Shown: positions 24,817 through 34,489 of the stretch, piece after piece | How the letters are laid out: each line of letters begins with the position of its first letter | Position numbering within the stretch: the first letter of the stretch is position 1 | Origin: an uncultured Clostridia bacterium | Lineage (GTDB): Bacteria; Bacillota; Clostridia; TANB77; CAG-508 | Direction of reading: 5' to 3' | Assembly: GCA_944388935.1 (NCBI GenBank) | Contig: CALXKK010000010.1 | Span: 1 to 58,482 of the forward strand | DNA length: 58,482 nucleotides | Made by a program: the position numbers and the translations under genes | The notes under the pieces: generated by a model | What the model was told of the DNA's origin: nothing | Databases searched by the model: none | Seen by the model: only the letters and a program-made list of their open reading frames with translations

Positions 24817-25428
24817 TTATTGTTTAGACATTTCAAAAACTTGTATTTTATGTGAGGCAATTCCTGTTGCAGCAGATACCGCCTGTATAATATTTTCCTT
24901 TACATTTATATTTGAAGCACCTTCAGCTGTTATAATTGTACCTTCTATTTTAGGATTTATTGTTTTTTGAGTAATAGGTGTTTTTTGTCCATTATCTTCT
25001 TGGTATATAACATCTTTTTGAACATCATTTTCTGTAATAACTCTTGTCCCCCCAGACTCATCTTGTTCCTCTGTTGATGTTTCTTTTATGTTTTCATTAT
25101 ACATTGGAACAATCTGACTACTTTCCGAATAACTAATTAATACATCTACTTTTCCAACTCCATCGATTTTAGATAAAATATTTTTAAGTCTATCTTCTAA
25201 ACTTTCACTATTTGCTTGTTCCGTTTGAGTAACTGCAGTATTAGTAGTTGCATTAGTATTTTTACTTTCTTGTTTATTAGAATTATCTGATAAGATGGTA
25301 TTTATAGCAATTACTGTTACTATTAATATAAGTATTCCTACTACTAAGTTTTCTACTTTTTTCTTATTATTTTTATTATCACTTTTGGTTGCGTTTTCTT
25401 TAAACTTTTGTATTTTTTCTTTTAACAT
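24817..25428 (-). CDS. spoIIIAG: Stage III sporulation protein AG
   Basis: SpoIIIAG forms a large ring in the channel between mother cell and forespore. The 203-residue protein has an N-terminal basic part, a membrane helix (about residues 28-47), a polar linker and a ring-building domain starting LEDRLKNILSKIDGVGKVDV and ending GASNINVKENIIQAVSAATGI. GGAGGTGG precedes the ATG at 25428. It follows spoIIIAF by 13 bp. Confidence 0.93.
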   Translation of the reverse strand: MLKEKIQKFKENATKSDNKNNKKKVENLVVGILILIVTVIAINTILSDNSNKQESKNTNATTNTAVTQTEQANSESLEDRLKNILSKIDGVGKVDVLISYSESSQIVPMYNENIKETSTEEQDESGGTRVITENDVQKDVIYQEDNGQKTPITQKTINPKIEGTIITAEGASNINVKENIIQAVSAATGIASHKIQVFEMSKQ

Positions 25429-25441
25429 TTATACCACCTCC

Positions 25442-26035
25442 TTACTTTCCATTTATATAAATTTTGTTATCTTCTATTTCATATTTTTCTGCTAACTTTT
25501 TCTTTAAATCTTTTATCTCTTTATCTGATAGATTGTTTACTTCTTCAGTATTTTCTTCTGTACTGCTTCCAATTTCTACTTTGTTAACTTTTTTTATGCT
25601 ATTATCATCTGCTTTTTTTGTGGCTTCTATATCTATTTTATATATATCTGCCTTTTCTTCTTCTACATTTACATTTGCAGTGATATCTACTCTTTTACTC
25701 TCGTACCCTTCTTTATCTAACTCATCTTTTATATTTGTTTTTATAGTATTTAAATATAAATTTTCTATACTTTCATTATTTATACTTTGCACGCTATTTG
25801 TTGCTTGAATATTGTTACCCTCTAGTAATTCTTCATATTTACTTACATCAATATCAAAATTGCTTCCCATAACTTTCGAAATTATAGGAGAAATTATTGT
25901 AAAAGTAATGTACACTCCCATAACAATTTTTATGTATTTTTTATTCTTTCCTTCTGGCAGAATCATCTCTAAAATTGTTACTATAATAACTGCAAGAATA
26001 ATTCCTTTTGCCCAACTATTAAACCATGAAATCAT
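25442..26035 (-). CDS. spoIIIAF: Stage III sporulation protein AF
   Basis: The 197-residue protein has two N-terminal membrane helices (about residues 8-24 and 36-55, with GIILAVIIVTILEMILPEGKNKKYIKIVMGV as the recognisable region) and a C-terminal domain outside the membrane ending DLKKKLAEKYEIEDNKIYI. It is a component of the SpoIIIA-SpoIIQ complex. It starts 6 bp after the spoIIIAE stop. Confidence 0.9.
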   Translation of the reverse strand: MISWFNSWAKGIILAVIIVTILEMILPEGKNKKYIKIVMGVYITFTIISPIISKVMGSNFDIDVSKYEELLEGNNIQATNSVQSINNESIENLYLNTIKTNIKDELDKEGYESKRVDITANVNVEEEKADIYKIDIEATKKADDNSIKKVNKVEIGSSTEENTEEVNNLSDKEIKDLKKKLAEKYEIEDNKIYINGK

Positions 26036-26041
26036 TTTTAC

Positions 26042-27190
26042 CTACCTATACATTAATCCAGTATTAGAAATATTAATAACAAGTGTTATTCCAATTATAA
26101 GCATCACACTTATGGAGCACACAATGGCAAGTAATATTTTAAAAGTATCTGCCATTTGCTCTATTAGTGAAACTATTCTGGAATCTGCTATTGGTTCACA
26201 CAGAGCTGCTGTGAGTTGATAGATTATTGTTATAACAGCAAGCTTTAAAATTGGCATAATACAAATTGCAATTACCACAATAACCCCAACTATTCCAATT
26301 GCATTTTTTAGTATTGCAGAACATCCTATAACTGTGTCTACTGCCTCACCTAATACTTTTCCAACTACTGGTATAAAACTAGAAACAGCTGCTTTTGCTG
26401 TTTTGGCAGTTATTCCATCAACACTACTTCCTAAAGTTCCTTCTATGGATAAAACTCCTACAAAAATTGTAAGTAGAATTCCTATTACCCACACTGAACT
26501 AGATTTTATGAATTTTGATAGTTTATCTATTTGGATTTTATCTGATATTTTTGAAACAATCGCAAGCGCAGTGCCTACTAAAATTATTGGTATGATTATT
26601 GATTGAAATATATTTGAAATTAAATTTATTATAAATAATATTATTGGTTGTACTAAATTTACCGAAACAACACTACCAGAAGCTAGCATTAATGTCATAA
26701 GAAGAGGAAATAGTACTTGTATGAATGCAATCATATTACCGACAGCTTCTTTTGTGAGTGATATAATACTAGAAAAGTTGGTCATAATTACTGTTGCTAT
26801 TAGTATATACTGCACATAATATGTAATCTGCGATACGCTTTTATTATTTAAATTATCACTAATACTTTTAAGAACACTATGTATTAAAACAATTATTAAA
26901 ATACTTCCCATTACTTTTAATGCTTCTTTTATTTCATTACCTAGAAGAGGAAATATATTTTTTAACAATTGATTTGTATCTAATTCGCCTTTTATAGCAT
27001 TATTTAACAAATCTTTTATGTTTATATCTTTAAGAATTTCATTGGAATATTTATTAGCTTCATCTATAAAACTCGATATATTAAAAGAATCCATTTGTGA
27101 ATTTATAACCTCATCTTCTGTATCTGCCAAAGAAATATTCATATAAAAAATGCATATTAATATTATAAATATCATTATAACTTTTTTCAT
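26042..27190 (-). CDS. spoIIIAE: Stage III sporulation protein AE
   Basis: SpoIIIAE is the large polytopic membrane component of the SpoIIIA complex. The 382-residue protein has a signal-like N terminus, an exported helical part and seven to eight membrane segments; the conserved SSFIPVVGKVLGEAVDTVIG and TAALCEPIADSRI motifs are clear. It follows spoIIIAD by 11 bp, with GAGGAG before the ATG. Confidence 0.95.
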   Translation of the reverse strand: MKKVIMIFIILICIFYMNISLADTEDEVINSQMDSFNISSFIDEANKYSNEILKDINIKDLLNNAIKGELDTNQLLKNIFPLLGNEIKEALKVMGSILIIVLIHSVLKSISDNLNNKSVSQITYYVQYILIATVIMTNFSSIISLTKEAVGNMIAFIQVLFPLLMTLMLASGSVVSVNLVQPIILFIINLISNIFQSIIIPIILVGTALAIVSKISDKIQIDKLSKFIKSSSVWVIGILLTIFVGVLSIEGTLGSSVDGITAKTAKAAVSSFIPVVGKVLGEAVDTVIGCSAILKNAIGIVGVIVVIAICIMPILKLAVITIIYQLTAALCEPIADSRIVSLIEQMADTFKILLAIVCSISVMLIIGITLVINISNTGLMYR

Positions 27191-27201
27191 TTACAACTCC
27201 T

Positions 27202-27588
27202 CTATGGCAAAATTTGTACAACTGTTTCCACTAATGAAGATAATATTGGAATAGAAAGGGCAATAATTATTATTTTTCCTCCCAAATCCACTTTATTAGC
27301 AAGAGCTGATTCTCCTAAGTCCATACATATTTGGACTGCAAATTCTGCCAAAAAAGCAATACCTGTAATCTTGAGTAGTATTTTTATAAATTCACTATTT
27401 ATATTAGCTTTACTAGTTAGCTCATTTATTAAGCTGATAATTCCAGAAAGCTTTTCAAATACCATAAAAAATATAAGTATTCCAGCAATAATAGAAACAT
27501 AAATAGCAAATTCTGGCTTATATTGCTTAATAATAGTAATTATAATTACTGCAACTATACCAATTCCTACTATTTTTACAATATCCAT
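27202..27588 (-). CDS. spoIIIAD: Stage III sporulation protein AD
   Basis: This 128-residue membrane protein has four hydrophobic segments and the family features AGILIFFMVFEKLSGII, LLKITGIAFLAEFAVQICMDLGE and ALSIPILSSLVETVVQILP. It forms part of the SpoIIIA channel base with SpoIIIAC. It is 9 bp from spoIIIAC. Confidence 0.95.
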   Translation of the reverse strand: MDIVKIVGIGIVAVIIITIIKQYKPEFAIYVSIIAGILIFFMVFEKLSGIISLINELTSKANINSEFIKILLKITGIAFLAEFAVQICMDLGESALANKVDLGGKIIIIALSIPILSSLVETVVQILP

Positions 27589-27597
27589 ATTATTCTC

Positions 27598-27792
27598 CTA
27601 TAAATTAAACATAGTTCTAACACTACTAAACAAAGTACTAATTTCTTTTATTACCATTGTTAAAACTATAATTAAACCTGCAAGTGTTGTCATCATAGCT
27701 TGATCCTCTCTACCTGCTCGTACAAGAACTTGGTATAGTACTGCTACTAAAATCCCTATTGCTGCTATTTTAAATAATAAGTTTATATCCAT
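27598..27792 (-). CDS. spoIIIAC: Stage III sporulation protein AC
   Basis: The 64-residue protein is two membrane helices with the family core VLVRAGREDQAMMTTLAGL between them. This length and motif are standard. It is preceded by GGGGAG and lies 69 bp after spoIIIAB, a gap containing a short inverted repeat. Confidence 0.95.
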   Translation of the reverse strand: MDINLLFKIAAIGILVAVLYQVLVRAGREDQAMMTTLAGLIIVLTMVIKEISTLFSSVRTMFNL

Positions 27793-27834
27793 ATTGCTCT
27801 CCCCTTGTAAAATTCATTATTATTTTATTCAAAC

Positions 27835-27855
27835 AGGGATTTTAGGACCGTCCCT
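27835..27855. repeat. Short inverted repeat in the spoIIIAB-AC gap
   Basis: AGGGA (27836-27840) and TCCCT (27851-27855) flank TTTTAGGACCG in an otherwise AT-rich gap. It could be a degenerate REP-like repeat or a weak internal hairpin that tunes operon read-through. Confidence 0.35.
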
Positions 27856-27861
27856 ATCTCC

Positions 27862-28371
27862 CTATATAAATATAATCATTATGGCAAGTCCTATCGTAGC
27901 TCCTAATGTTTTATATAATTTGGTGTTTTTATTTTTTAAATTAGTTGCTTGTACTATTTGTTCATCTAATAATTTATTTGTTAATTCTATTAGCATAAGT
28001 TGTCCTTCTAAATCTGTTTTACCTAATAATTTTGATAAACCTTTTATAATATTAATATCTTCTTTCGTGAAATTATATGTACTTTCGTCTACTGCTTTTT
28101 CCCAAGCCTGTCCTGCATTTAAGAATTCCATAAATTCATGTGATTTTATAAAAATATTAGCTATATTTTCGTTTAAATCATTTGATATTTCGTAGAAGAG
28201 GTCTGGCAAAGGCTCATATGTATATCTCATTTTCGTCAGAATCAAATTTAAGGCTTTTTTTATTTCTTGTAAATCAATTACTCTTAGTTTATATCTATTT
28301 GCTTTCATTAGTCCAAGTGATGTACACATTCCCATAATAATTGTTAATATAATTATTTTTAAAATTTCCAT
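27862..28371 (-). CDS. spoIIIAB: Stage III sporulation protein AB
   Basis: The 169-residue protein has an N-terminal membrane helix, a helical domain related to type II secretion GspF proteins and a C-terminal helix (GATIGLAIMIIFI). The conserved LTKMRYTYEPLPDLFYEIS and LGKTDLEGQLMLIELT segments mark it as SpoIIIAB. It lies 109 bp after spoIIIAA, a larger gap than usual for the operon. Confidence 0.93.
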   Translation of the reverse strand: MEILKIIILTIIMGMCTSLGLMKANRYKLRVIDLQEIKKALNLILTKMRYTYEPLPDLFYEISNDLNENIANIFIKSHEFMEFLNAGQAWEKAVDESTYNFTKEDINIIKGLSKLLGKTDLEGQLMLIELTNKLLDEQIVQATNLKNKNTKLYKTLGATIGLAIMIIFI

Positions 28372-28480
28372 TTTATCTTCCCCTAATATATATATTCAAC
28401 TTGTCTTAATTTTAGAACTTAAATTATTGCATTCTTTAAAATTAATTTAAATGCATATTTTTATGTGAATCATTTATTAA

Positions 28481-29410
28481 CTAAATTATCACATATTCAT
28501 TATTTATTTTATCAAGTGCATAAACCGTGCCAACCTTTCCTTTTACGTTTTTATCAAGAAATATTATTCTTTCGAATATGTGCTTATCTATTATTTTTGA
28601 AATTGATGGATTTAATCTAAGTTCTTTTAAGCTTCCCCCGTGAGCGGTAAAGATACCTTTTATACCAGAGCACACAGCATAATTTATAGCCTCTACATCC
28701 TCGTCCTTACCTATTTCATCTGCTACAATTATCTCTGGTGACATAGACCTAATTAATAATTTCATTCCAACACTTTTGTCCACATTATCCATTACATCTG
28801 TCCTAATTCCTATATCATTTTGCGGAACACCTTTATATACTGCTGCAATTTCTCCTCTCTCATCTACTAAACTTATCGTTTTTCCTTTAAAGTTAATTTG
28901 CTCTATCCCATCACTAAGTCGTCTAACAATATCTCTTAATATTGTAGTTTTACCCGCACCAGGTGGTGATGCAATTAAAGTATTATATATGTTGTTTTCC
29001 TCCATATTTATTATGTATTGTAAAATTTCGTTACTTGCTCCAATTATTTGCCTTGCTATTCTAAAGTTTAAATTAGAAATATAATTTATATTGCTTATTT
29101 TTCCATTTGTTTGTACTACACTTCCAGAAATTCCTATTCTATGTCCGCCTTTTATAGTTACGAATCCATTACATATTTGATTTTGATAAGCATAAATAGA
29201 ATTATCACAAATATGTTGAAGTGTTTCTAATATTTCATTTATTGAAACTGTAGTTTTTAAAATATCTTCTCCTTTTGAATGTTTTATTATTATTGGCCTT
29301 TCTGCTCTTAACCTAATTTCTTCTATAATATGATTTGTTTGTTTTAAATATTCGTCTAATTTAATGCTTATTCGTCTTGGAAAATATCTTAAAATTTCAT
29401 TATAAGTCAT
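28481..29410 (-). CDS. spoIIIAA: Stage III sporulation protein AA, ATPase
   Basis: SpoIIIAA is a secretion-type ATPase thought to power the SpoIIIA channel from the mother cell cytoplasm. The 309-residue protein has the N-terminal EEIRLRAERPI segment, GHRIGISG, Walker A SPPGAGKTT (about residues 148-156), LVDERGEIA and Walker B SPEIIVADEIG, then FTAHGGSLKEL. It starts the operon; AGGAAGGA precedes the ATG. The eight spoIIIA genes are complete and in the Bacillus order. Confidence 0.95.
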   Translation of the reverse strand: MTYNEILRYFPRRISIKLDEYLKQTNHIIEEIRLRAERPIIIKHSKGEDILKTTVSINEILETLQHICDNSIYAYQNQICNGFVTIKGGHRIGISGSVVQTNGKISNINYISNLNFRIARQIIGASNEILQYIINMEENNIYNTLIASPPGAGKTTILRDIVRRLSDGIEQINFKGKTISLVDERGEIAAVYKGVPQNDIGIRTDVMDNVDKSVGMKLLIRSMSPEIIVADEIGKDEDVEAINYAVCSGIKGIFTAHGGSLKELRLNPSISKIIDKHIFERIIFLDKNVKGKVGTVYALDKINNEYVII

Positions 29411-29590
29411 TATATTGTCCTTCCTAAATATTGATTTAACAGCTTTAAATTAAGTTATATATGCTTTTCTAGTGATATTACAAATAAATACCATTGTCAA
29501 AATCAGTATTTGCCCCAACAGTAATTAAATATTATCCTCCAAACAATCGAACTAAATAATATTTAATGAATTCTTTCACATGCACTAAAA
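29411..29590 (-). other. Leader region of the spoIIIA operon
   Basis: This gap holds no gene. In Bacillus the operon has a sigma-E promoter. Here a GCATATATAA word about 50 bp before spoIIIAA resembles a sigma-E -10 (CATAnnnT), but I cannot place a convincing -35 at the right distance. A TTGACA word lies further upstream without a good sigma-A -10. So the promoter is unresolved. Confidence 0.3.
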
Positions 29591-29620
29591 AAGCACATAT
29601 ATTAAATATATATGTGCTTA
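29591..29620 (-). terminator. Terminator of yebC
   Basis: On the minus strand AAGCACATATAT and ATATATGTGCTT form a stem followed by six U residues, after the stop at 29647. Confidence 0.88.
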
Positions 29621-29646
29621 AACTTAAATTTATTACAAATTTTAAA

Positions 29647-30375
29647 TTATTCTTGTTCCCAGTTATGGTAAACATTCATAACATCATCCAAATCATCTAG
29701 ATTATCTATTAATCTTTGCATTTTTTCTCCATCTGCTTCGCTTAATTTAACATATGTAGTAGGAACCATTTGAACTTCTGCCTCTACAAATTCTAATCCA
29801 GCTTCTTCTAGAGCATCTCTTACTTTAGAGAAATCTCCTGGTTCGGTTGTAATTTCGAAACAGTTTTCATCAGAAGAAAAATCTTCTGCTCCGGCATCCA
29901 ACGCTAACATCATTAAATCATCTTCTGACATATCTGTTGATTCTTTATCTATTACAATTATTCCTTTTTTGTTAAATAAATATGATACACAGCCTGTTGT
30001 TCCTAAATTTCCACCAGCTTTATCGAATACATGTCTTACTTCAGCTGCTGTTCTATTTCTATTATCTGTACTTGCTTCTACTATAACTGCAACACCATTT
30101 GTTCCATATCCTTCGTATGTTATTTCTTCATAATTTGAAGTATCTGTTGCTCCAGAAGCTTTTTTAATTGCATTATTTATTGTATCGTTAGGCATATTAT
30201 TTGCCTTACATTTAGATATAACATCTTTTAATTTGGAATTACCTGCCGGGTCTGGTCCACCTTGTTTTACTGCGATTAATATTTCTCTTCCTAGTTTTGT
30301 AAATATTTTTCCTCTTGCTGCATCTGCTTTACCTTTTTTTGCTTGTATGTTGTGCCATTTTGAGTGTCCTGACAT
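29647..30375 (-). CDS. YebC/PmpR family protein
   Basis: The 242-residue protein is a full-length YebC/TACO1 family member: [28 protein letters not shown], the TIERAIKK-equivalent [37 protein letters not shown] and the late MVPTTYVKL. Members act as DNA-binding regulators or, as shown for some, help ribosomes through difficult sequences such as polyproline. It is monocistronic with its own terminator. AAAGGAGG precedes the ATG. Confidence 0.95.
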   Translation of the reverse strand: MSGHSKWHNIQAKKGKADAARGKIFTKLGREILIAVKQGGPDPAGNSKLKDVISKCKANNMPNDTINNAIKKASGATDTSNYEEITYEGYGTNGVAVIVEASTDNRNRTAAEVRHVFDKAGGNLGTTGCVSYLFNKKGIIVIDKESTDMSEDDLMMLALDAGAEDFSSDENCFEITTEPGDFSKVRDALEEAGLEFVEAEVQMVPTTYVKLSEADGEKMQRLIDNLDDLDDVMNVYHNWEQE

Positions 30376-30430
30376 TGTTAATTCCTCCTTTAAAATTTAT
30401 TATTTTATATTCTCACAAAAATACTATGAT

Positions 30431-30459
30431 ATTATATCATATTTTTTCCATTTTGTGTA
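30431..30459 (-). promoter_or_regulatory. Candidate promoter of yebC
   Basis: On the minus strand an extended -10 TGATATAAT (-10 at 30436-30431) lies 17 bp from a weak -35 TACACA. It would start a leader of about 50 nt. Confidence 0.4.
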
Positions 30460-30592
30460 GAGCTTTAGAAATATTTTTAAAAAGAATAGACAGGTAAACT
30501 AATTTAGACTTTAGCTTTGGCTAAAGAAGTACATCTAAAGTTTATCACCCTATCAAATCTATGTCAATTGAGAAAAAGACTAATAATTTAAA

Positions 30593-31128
30593 CTATTTAA
30601 TCCAATTTTCTACTTTTCCTTTTGATTCATGTACAAGACTTCCTTGAATTGCTAAACTATCTAAAACATTAGCACCTTTGCAAATTTTCTTCACATCTGA
30701 TACAACACTTCCAAGTCCAGAGCCCTCATGCGTTGTAAATATTTTTATAGTTTTTCCAGTAAAATCTAATTTTTCTAACCCGAGTAAACATGCACATTGG
30801 CATTGTTCCCCAATATATTGGAGAGCCTATATATATTACCTCATAATCTGAAATATCATCTAAATATTCTTTAAGTTCTGGTCTTGCATTTTGTCTTTTT
30901 TCTTCTATAGCTTCGTCACAACAAGCCTTATAATTTTTTGAATATGGTTTTGCTGGTTCTACTTTAAATAAATCAGCTTCTGTTAATTCTTGTATATATT
31001 CAGCTATAACCTCTGTATTTCCTTTTTCGATATTTCCAACAGCATAGTTTTCATCTGCTCTTGAAAAATAAATTACTAAACTCTTCTTTCCTTTTACACT
31101 TTCTTTATTTCCGATGTTTAAAAAGCAT
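30593..31128 (-). pseudogene. Flavodoxin gene with two frameshifts
   Basis: Translation in shifting frames gives an almost complete flavodoxin: LLNIGNKESVKGKKSLVIYF, the FMN phosphate-loop region FSRADENYAVG, IIGSP-type YIGSPIYWGTMPM, FTTHEGSGLGS and a C-terminal KGKVENWIK, stop at 30593. The first frame breaks in a T5 run near 31120 and the second break is near 30783, just after PMCMF. Both are single-base events. The gene is dead if they are real, but homopolymer assembly errors could also cause them. It lies between yebC and the sigma/anti-sigma pair. Confidence 0.8.
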
Positions 31129-31191
31129 TTCTTTCACCATCCTAAATTTTATTGCCATTAGGATATCATAGAAATATCATTTTATCAATTT

Positions 31192-32112
31192 TTAAAATTC
31201 TACATCTTTATAAGACTTCTCATATCCATCTAAATTAGGTACATTAACATCCTCATCACTTACAGTGTTTGCATTATAAATATAATAATTTTTTCTAATA
31301 AACTCACTTTTAACAACATCATTACTATTTGGATAAAAACTTTTTTCGCTTGTTTCACCTACAGTCTGACAAGGAATCATTGTATCTTTATGTACATAAA
31401 GGGTTATTACTCCATATTGAATAATATAATACTCTCTATTTGACCCATTTCTGCTAGTTCCTTCAACTTTACCATAAAAAGGTGTTCCTAATTGGAAGAA
31501 TATATTACTTTTCATACTTAATGGTACACCTAAATTTGGATATAATCCATCCAAAACGCGTTCTGATGTTGTAAGTTTACTTGTGACATATGTAGCACTT
31601 TTATCATCTTCATCAATTTCTATTCTTTCATTTGAACCGATTGTTTCATATACTATTCTATTTAAATGATATTGATCCGTATCATCATATAACCCTTCTT
31701 CTCTTTTTATTTTATTGCCTTTTTTCCAAACTTTAACAATTCCAACACTATTTTCTGCATTTTCTCTTCTTTCAAAATAATAATTATCGGCTCTAGAAAT
31801 TTCTTCATAATTCTTTTTATATCTGTACATTATAGTAAAATTATAAATATAATTTCCTAATAAAAACACTAGTATAATAATTATTATTCCTAAAGCTACT
31901 TTTACATTATTTCTTCTATTTATTTTCTTAAAGTAATTTATTTGTTCTTTATTTATATTTTCATCTGTATTAATTTTCTTATATTCCTCTATTTTATCAG
32001 CACAATTTTTGCATTCTTTTATATGTTCTTCTACAAATTTTCTCGATTCATCATTTAATATTCCATCACAAAAACCAGGAATTAAATCTTCAACTATTTT
32101 ACATTTATCCAT
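31192..32112 (-). CDS. Membrane anti-sigma factor with zinc-finger motif
   Basis: The 306-residue protein begins with a zinc-binding anti-sigma domain (HIKECKNC, the HxxxCxxC pattern, about residues 31-38), a membrane helix (about 71-92) and an exported C-terminal domain of unknown fold. It overlaps the sigma factor gene by 8 bp, the usual arrangement of an ECF sigma factor and its inhibitor. Release presumably follows a signal seen by the outer domain. The outer domain has repeated acidic and tyrosine-rich stretches and no recognisable ligand motif. Confidence 0.87.
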   Translation of the reverse strand: MDKCKIVEDLIPGFCDGILNDESRKFVEEHIKECKNCADKIEEYKKINTDENINKEQINYFKKINRRNNVKVALGIIIIILVFLLGNYIYNFTIMYRYKKNYEEISRADNYYFERRENAENSVGIVKVWKKGNKIKREEGLYDDTDQYHLNRIVYETIGSNERIEIDEDDKSATYVTSKLTTSERVLDGLYPNLGVPLSMKSNIFFQLGTPFYGKVEGTSRNGSNREYYIIQYGVITLYVHKDTMIPCQTVGETSEKSFYPNSNDVVKSEFIRKNYYIYNANTVSDEDVNVPNLDGYEKSYKDVEF

Positions 32113-32587
32113 CCTTGCTATCCTCCTTTAATTTTTCTTTTCCTCTAAAAAATACAACTTTCGCCCAATTTTCGTTTCTTCCAAATATTCTACCAATGTC
32201 CTTAAAAGTAAAATCGGTTTCTAATCTTAATTTTACAACGCTCTGCATTGGTTCCTTTAACTTTTCTATTTGCTTTAATAATCTATCAGTTTCATCTTTT
32301 TTACAAATTTCATCTATAAGTACTTTTTCATCTACTAGTTCTTTTGCATTTTCTATTGGCATTTCCAGTTTTCTTTTTTTCATATACTTGAAAAAAGCAT
32401 GTTTTGCAATTTGGCAAAGCCACACCGAAATTTTACATTCACCTCTAAATTTCTTTATATTCTCTACAGCAATTAAGAAGGTTTCCTGTGTTATTTCTTC
32501 GGCTATATCTTTATTGTTTGAAAGACTATATACATATTTATAGATAATATTTGCATATTCTTTATATATGTCTTCTATATTTTTCAT
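32105..32587 (-). CDS. ECF-type RNA polymerase sigma factor
   Basis: The 160-residue protein has region 2 (IYKYVYSLSNNKDIAEEITQ, then WLCQIAKHAFFKYMKK) and region 4 (VVKLRLETDFTFKDIGRIF, AKVVFFRGKEKL). The start at 32587 follows GGGGG at 4 bp and is preferred to an ATG five codons earlier inside that site. It overlaps the anti-sigma gene by 8 bp. Its regulon cannot be told, but the pair likely autoregulates. Confidence 0.92.
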   Translation of the reverse strand: MKNIEDIYKEYANIIYKYVYSLSNNKDIAEEITQETFLIAVENIKKFRGECKISVWLCQIAKHAFFKYMKKRKLEMPIENAKELVDEKVLIDEICKKDETDRLLKQIEKLKEPMQSVVKLRLETDFTFKDIGRIFGRNENWAKVVFFRGKEKLKEDSKDG

Positions 32588-32642
32588 TTTTCCCCCTTTC
32601 ATTACATAAGAGATTAATTTTCTTAAAAAGTTACATTTTTAT

Positions 32643-32681
32643 AAAAAAAATAAATGTAAACACTTTTTTGTGTCTACATTT
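32643..32681 (-). terminator. Terminator downstream of the glycosyltransferase gene
   Basis: On the minus strand a 12-bp stem (AAATGTAGACAC with GTGTTTACATTT, one mismatch) is followed by seven to eight U residues. Confidence 0.85.
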
Positions 32682-32743
32682 ATTTTATCACTTCGGTAAT
32701 ATAGCTAACATTTAATCTATAATTATATTTCAAAAAACTTAAT

Positions 32744-33823
32744 TTACCATTTACTTAAAACAAATTCTACTAAATCCTTTGCAGAATTTTTATTTATAAT
32801 TTTAGGTTGATTTTCCATCATATTTTTTTGCAAATCTTTATCTTTTAAAAGTTTCGAAGTATTATCTATTACTTCATCAATATTATTTGAAACTAAGCTA
32901 AGTCCATTCTTCTTAAAGAACTCCGCATTATAATTTTCAACTCCTGGTATTGGCATTAAATGAATCATTGGTTTTCTTATCACCCCAACTTCTGTACTGG
33001 TTAAACCTCCTGGTTTCGTTAAAACAATAGTACTAGCTGCAATATATTCATTTATATTGTTAACATATCCTTTTACTAATAAATTTTCATTATCTATTTC
33101 TTGTAGCTCAGAATATAATTTTTTATTATTACCACAAATTGCAACAACATAAATATTTGGAATTTCTTTTAGCATAGTTTCAACTATATCTTTCATCTTT
33201 CCAAATCCCATACTGCCAGAAGCAACTAAAACAATATCCTTATTTGATGGTAAATTAAGATTATTGTTTATTAGGCTAAATGAACTTGAAACTGATATAC
33301 CTAAATCCAATAATATCTCTTTGTTAAAGCCCTTATTTATGAATTCATCTTGTAAACTCTTGTGAGGTATTACAAAGTAATCCGGTTTTGTCTCCTCCCA
33401 AAATGGAATAGCATGATAATCTGTCGCTACATTAATAAGCTTTATATCTTCACCTTCTCCTTTTAATGCTGTTATTGCCATAGAAGGAAACAAATGAGGA
33501 CAAATAACTAAATCATAATTATGGTTTTCTATATATAAATTAATTTTATTTCTCATTAACTTATTAAAACTGTATACAGGACTAGTTATTCCTGTTTTGC
33601 TATATGCCTCGCCCAATTTATAAGCTATTTTAAACATTCCACCATTGCCTTTTGTTGTATCTAAGTATATTTTTTCAGAACGTTCCTTTGCTTTAGGTCC
33701 TAGAATATCGAAATAATCAACAAAATCGCATACAATATTGTTTTCTTTAAATTCTTCCTCAATATAATGTCCACATGCATTGTGTCCACCGCCAGTGCTA
33801 CATGATAATACTAAAATCTTCAT
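32744..33823 (-). CDS. MGDG synthase-family glycosyltransferase (UgtP-like)
   Basis: The 359-residue protein has the N-terminal MGDG_synth pattern (LVLSCSTGGGHNACGHYIEEEF, KLMRNKINLYI) and a GT28 C-terminal domain (VASGSMGFGKM, KGYVNNINEYIAASTIVLTKPGG, the sugar-nucleotide site). Relatives transfer glucose or galactose to diacylglycerol to make membrane glycolipids and lipoteichoic acid anchors. It lies 3 bp after the CmpB-like gene, so they are probably co-transcribed. Donor and acceptor are inferred. Confidence 0.88.
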   Translation of the reverse strand: MKILVLSCSTGGGHNACGHYIEEEFKENNIVCDFVDYFDILGPKAKERSEKIYLDTTKGNGGMFKIAYKLGEAYSKTGITSPVYSFNKLMRNKINLYIENHNYDLVICPHLFPSMAITALKGEGEDIKLINVATDYHAIPFWEETKPDYFVIPHKSLQDEFINKGFNKEILLDLGISVSSSFSLINNNLNLPSNKDIVLVASGSMGFGKMKDIVETMLKEIPNIYVVAICGNNKKLYSELQEIDNENLLVKGYVNNINEYIAASTIVLTKPGGLTSTEVGVIRKPMIHLMPIPGVENYNAEFFKKNGLSLVSNNIDEVIDNTSKLLKDKDLQKNMMENQPKIINKNSAKDLVEFVLSKW

Positions 33824-33826
33824 ATT

Positions 33827-34447
33827 TTACTCCCAATTATTATTAAACATATTCTTTAAATATTTGCTATTAAATGTGTTATCTAAAAATCTTTGATATC
33901 CATTTTGTGGCGGAATTCCTATATCTGCCTTATGAGCTCTACTTACAGCACTAACTGTAAATATAATATCAAACACCAAAAATATTGTGATACAAAATGC
34001 AGCAGGTTTATATACATTTTCTTTTGCTTTACTAAGCATATTCTCTATTCTAGGGTACAATATTTTAATCCATAAAATTCCCAATGCTCCCCAAAACAAA
34101 GAATATAACAAACAAATACGTCCATTAATATTTAAGAATCTATGAGAATAATCCCACGCTGTAAATCCTAGAACTAATTCCATTCCCCAGCTCATTATAT
34201 ATTCTAATATGGAACCGCCTATAAAACTTAACAAAAATACTTTAAGATAAGATTCATCTTTATATCTTTCCAATAATAATGTAAAGACAACTGCACATAT
34301 ACCATAAGCAAAATTGAATGGACCAATGGCTACAGCTGAATGATTAACGAATATTCCTTTTGTAACAAAGGTCCAAATCAATTCTATAAAGTATCCACAA
34401 ATACTAGATATAACAAAGATATATAATAGTTTATATGATTTCTTCAT
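33827..34447 (-). CDS. CmpB-like putative ABC transporter permease
   Basis: The 206-residue polytopic protein has five to six helices and matches the family often called CmpB or putative ABC-transporter type IV: SSICGYFIELIW, GPFNFAYGICAV, ILEYIMSWGMELVLG, WDYSHRFLNINGRICLLYSLFWG. Despite the name, transport has not been shown. A clear paralogue with the same order of motifs is encoded at 54509. It is followed at 3 bp by the glycosyltransferase gene. Confidence 0.85.
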   Translation of the reverse strand: MKKSYKLLYIFVISSICGYFIELIWTFVTKGIFVNHSAVAIGPFNFAYGICAVVFTLLLERYKDESYLKVFLLSFIGGSILEYIMSWGMELVLGFTAWDYSHRFLNINGRICLLYSLFWGALGILWIKILYPRIENMLSKAKENVYKPAAFCITIFLVFDIIFTVSAVSRAHKADIGIPPQNGYQRFLDNTFNSKYLKNMFNNNWE

Positions 34448-34489
34448 TTATTTTCCCCTAAATTGCTATATTTTTTTTCGTATCTTAAA

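Noticed and set aside
28372..28480. Small gene or internal promoter in the spoIIIAA-AB gap
   Set aside because: No open frame with a ribosome binding site and no clear promoter; only weak A/T-rich pairing.
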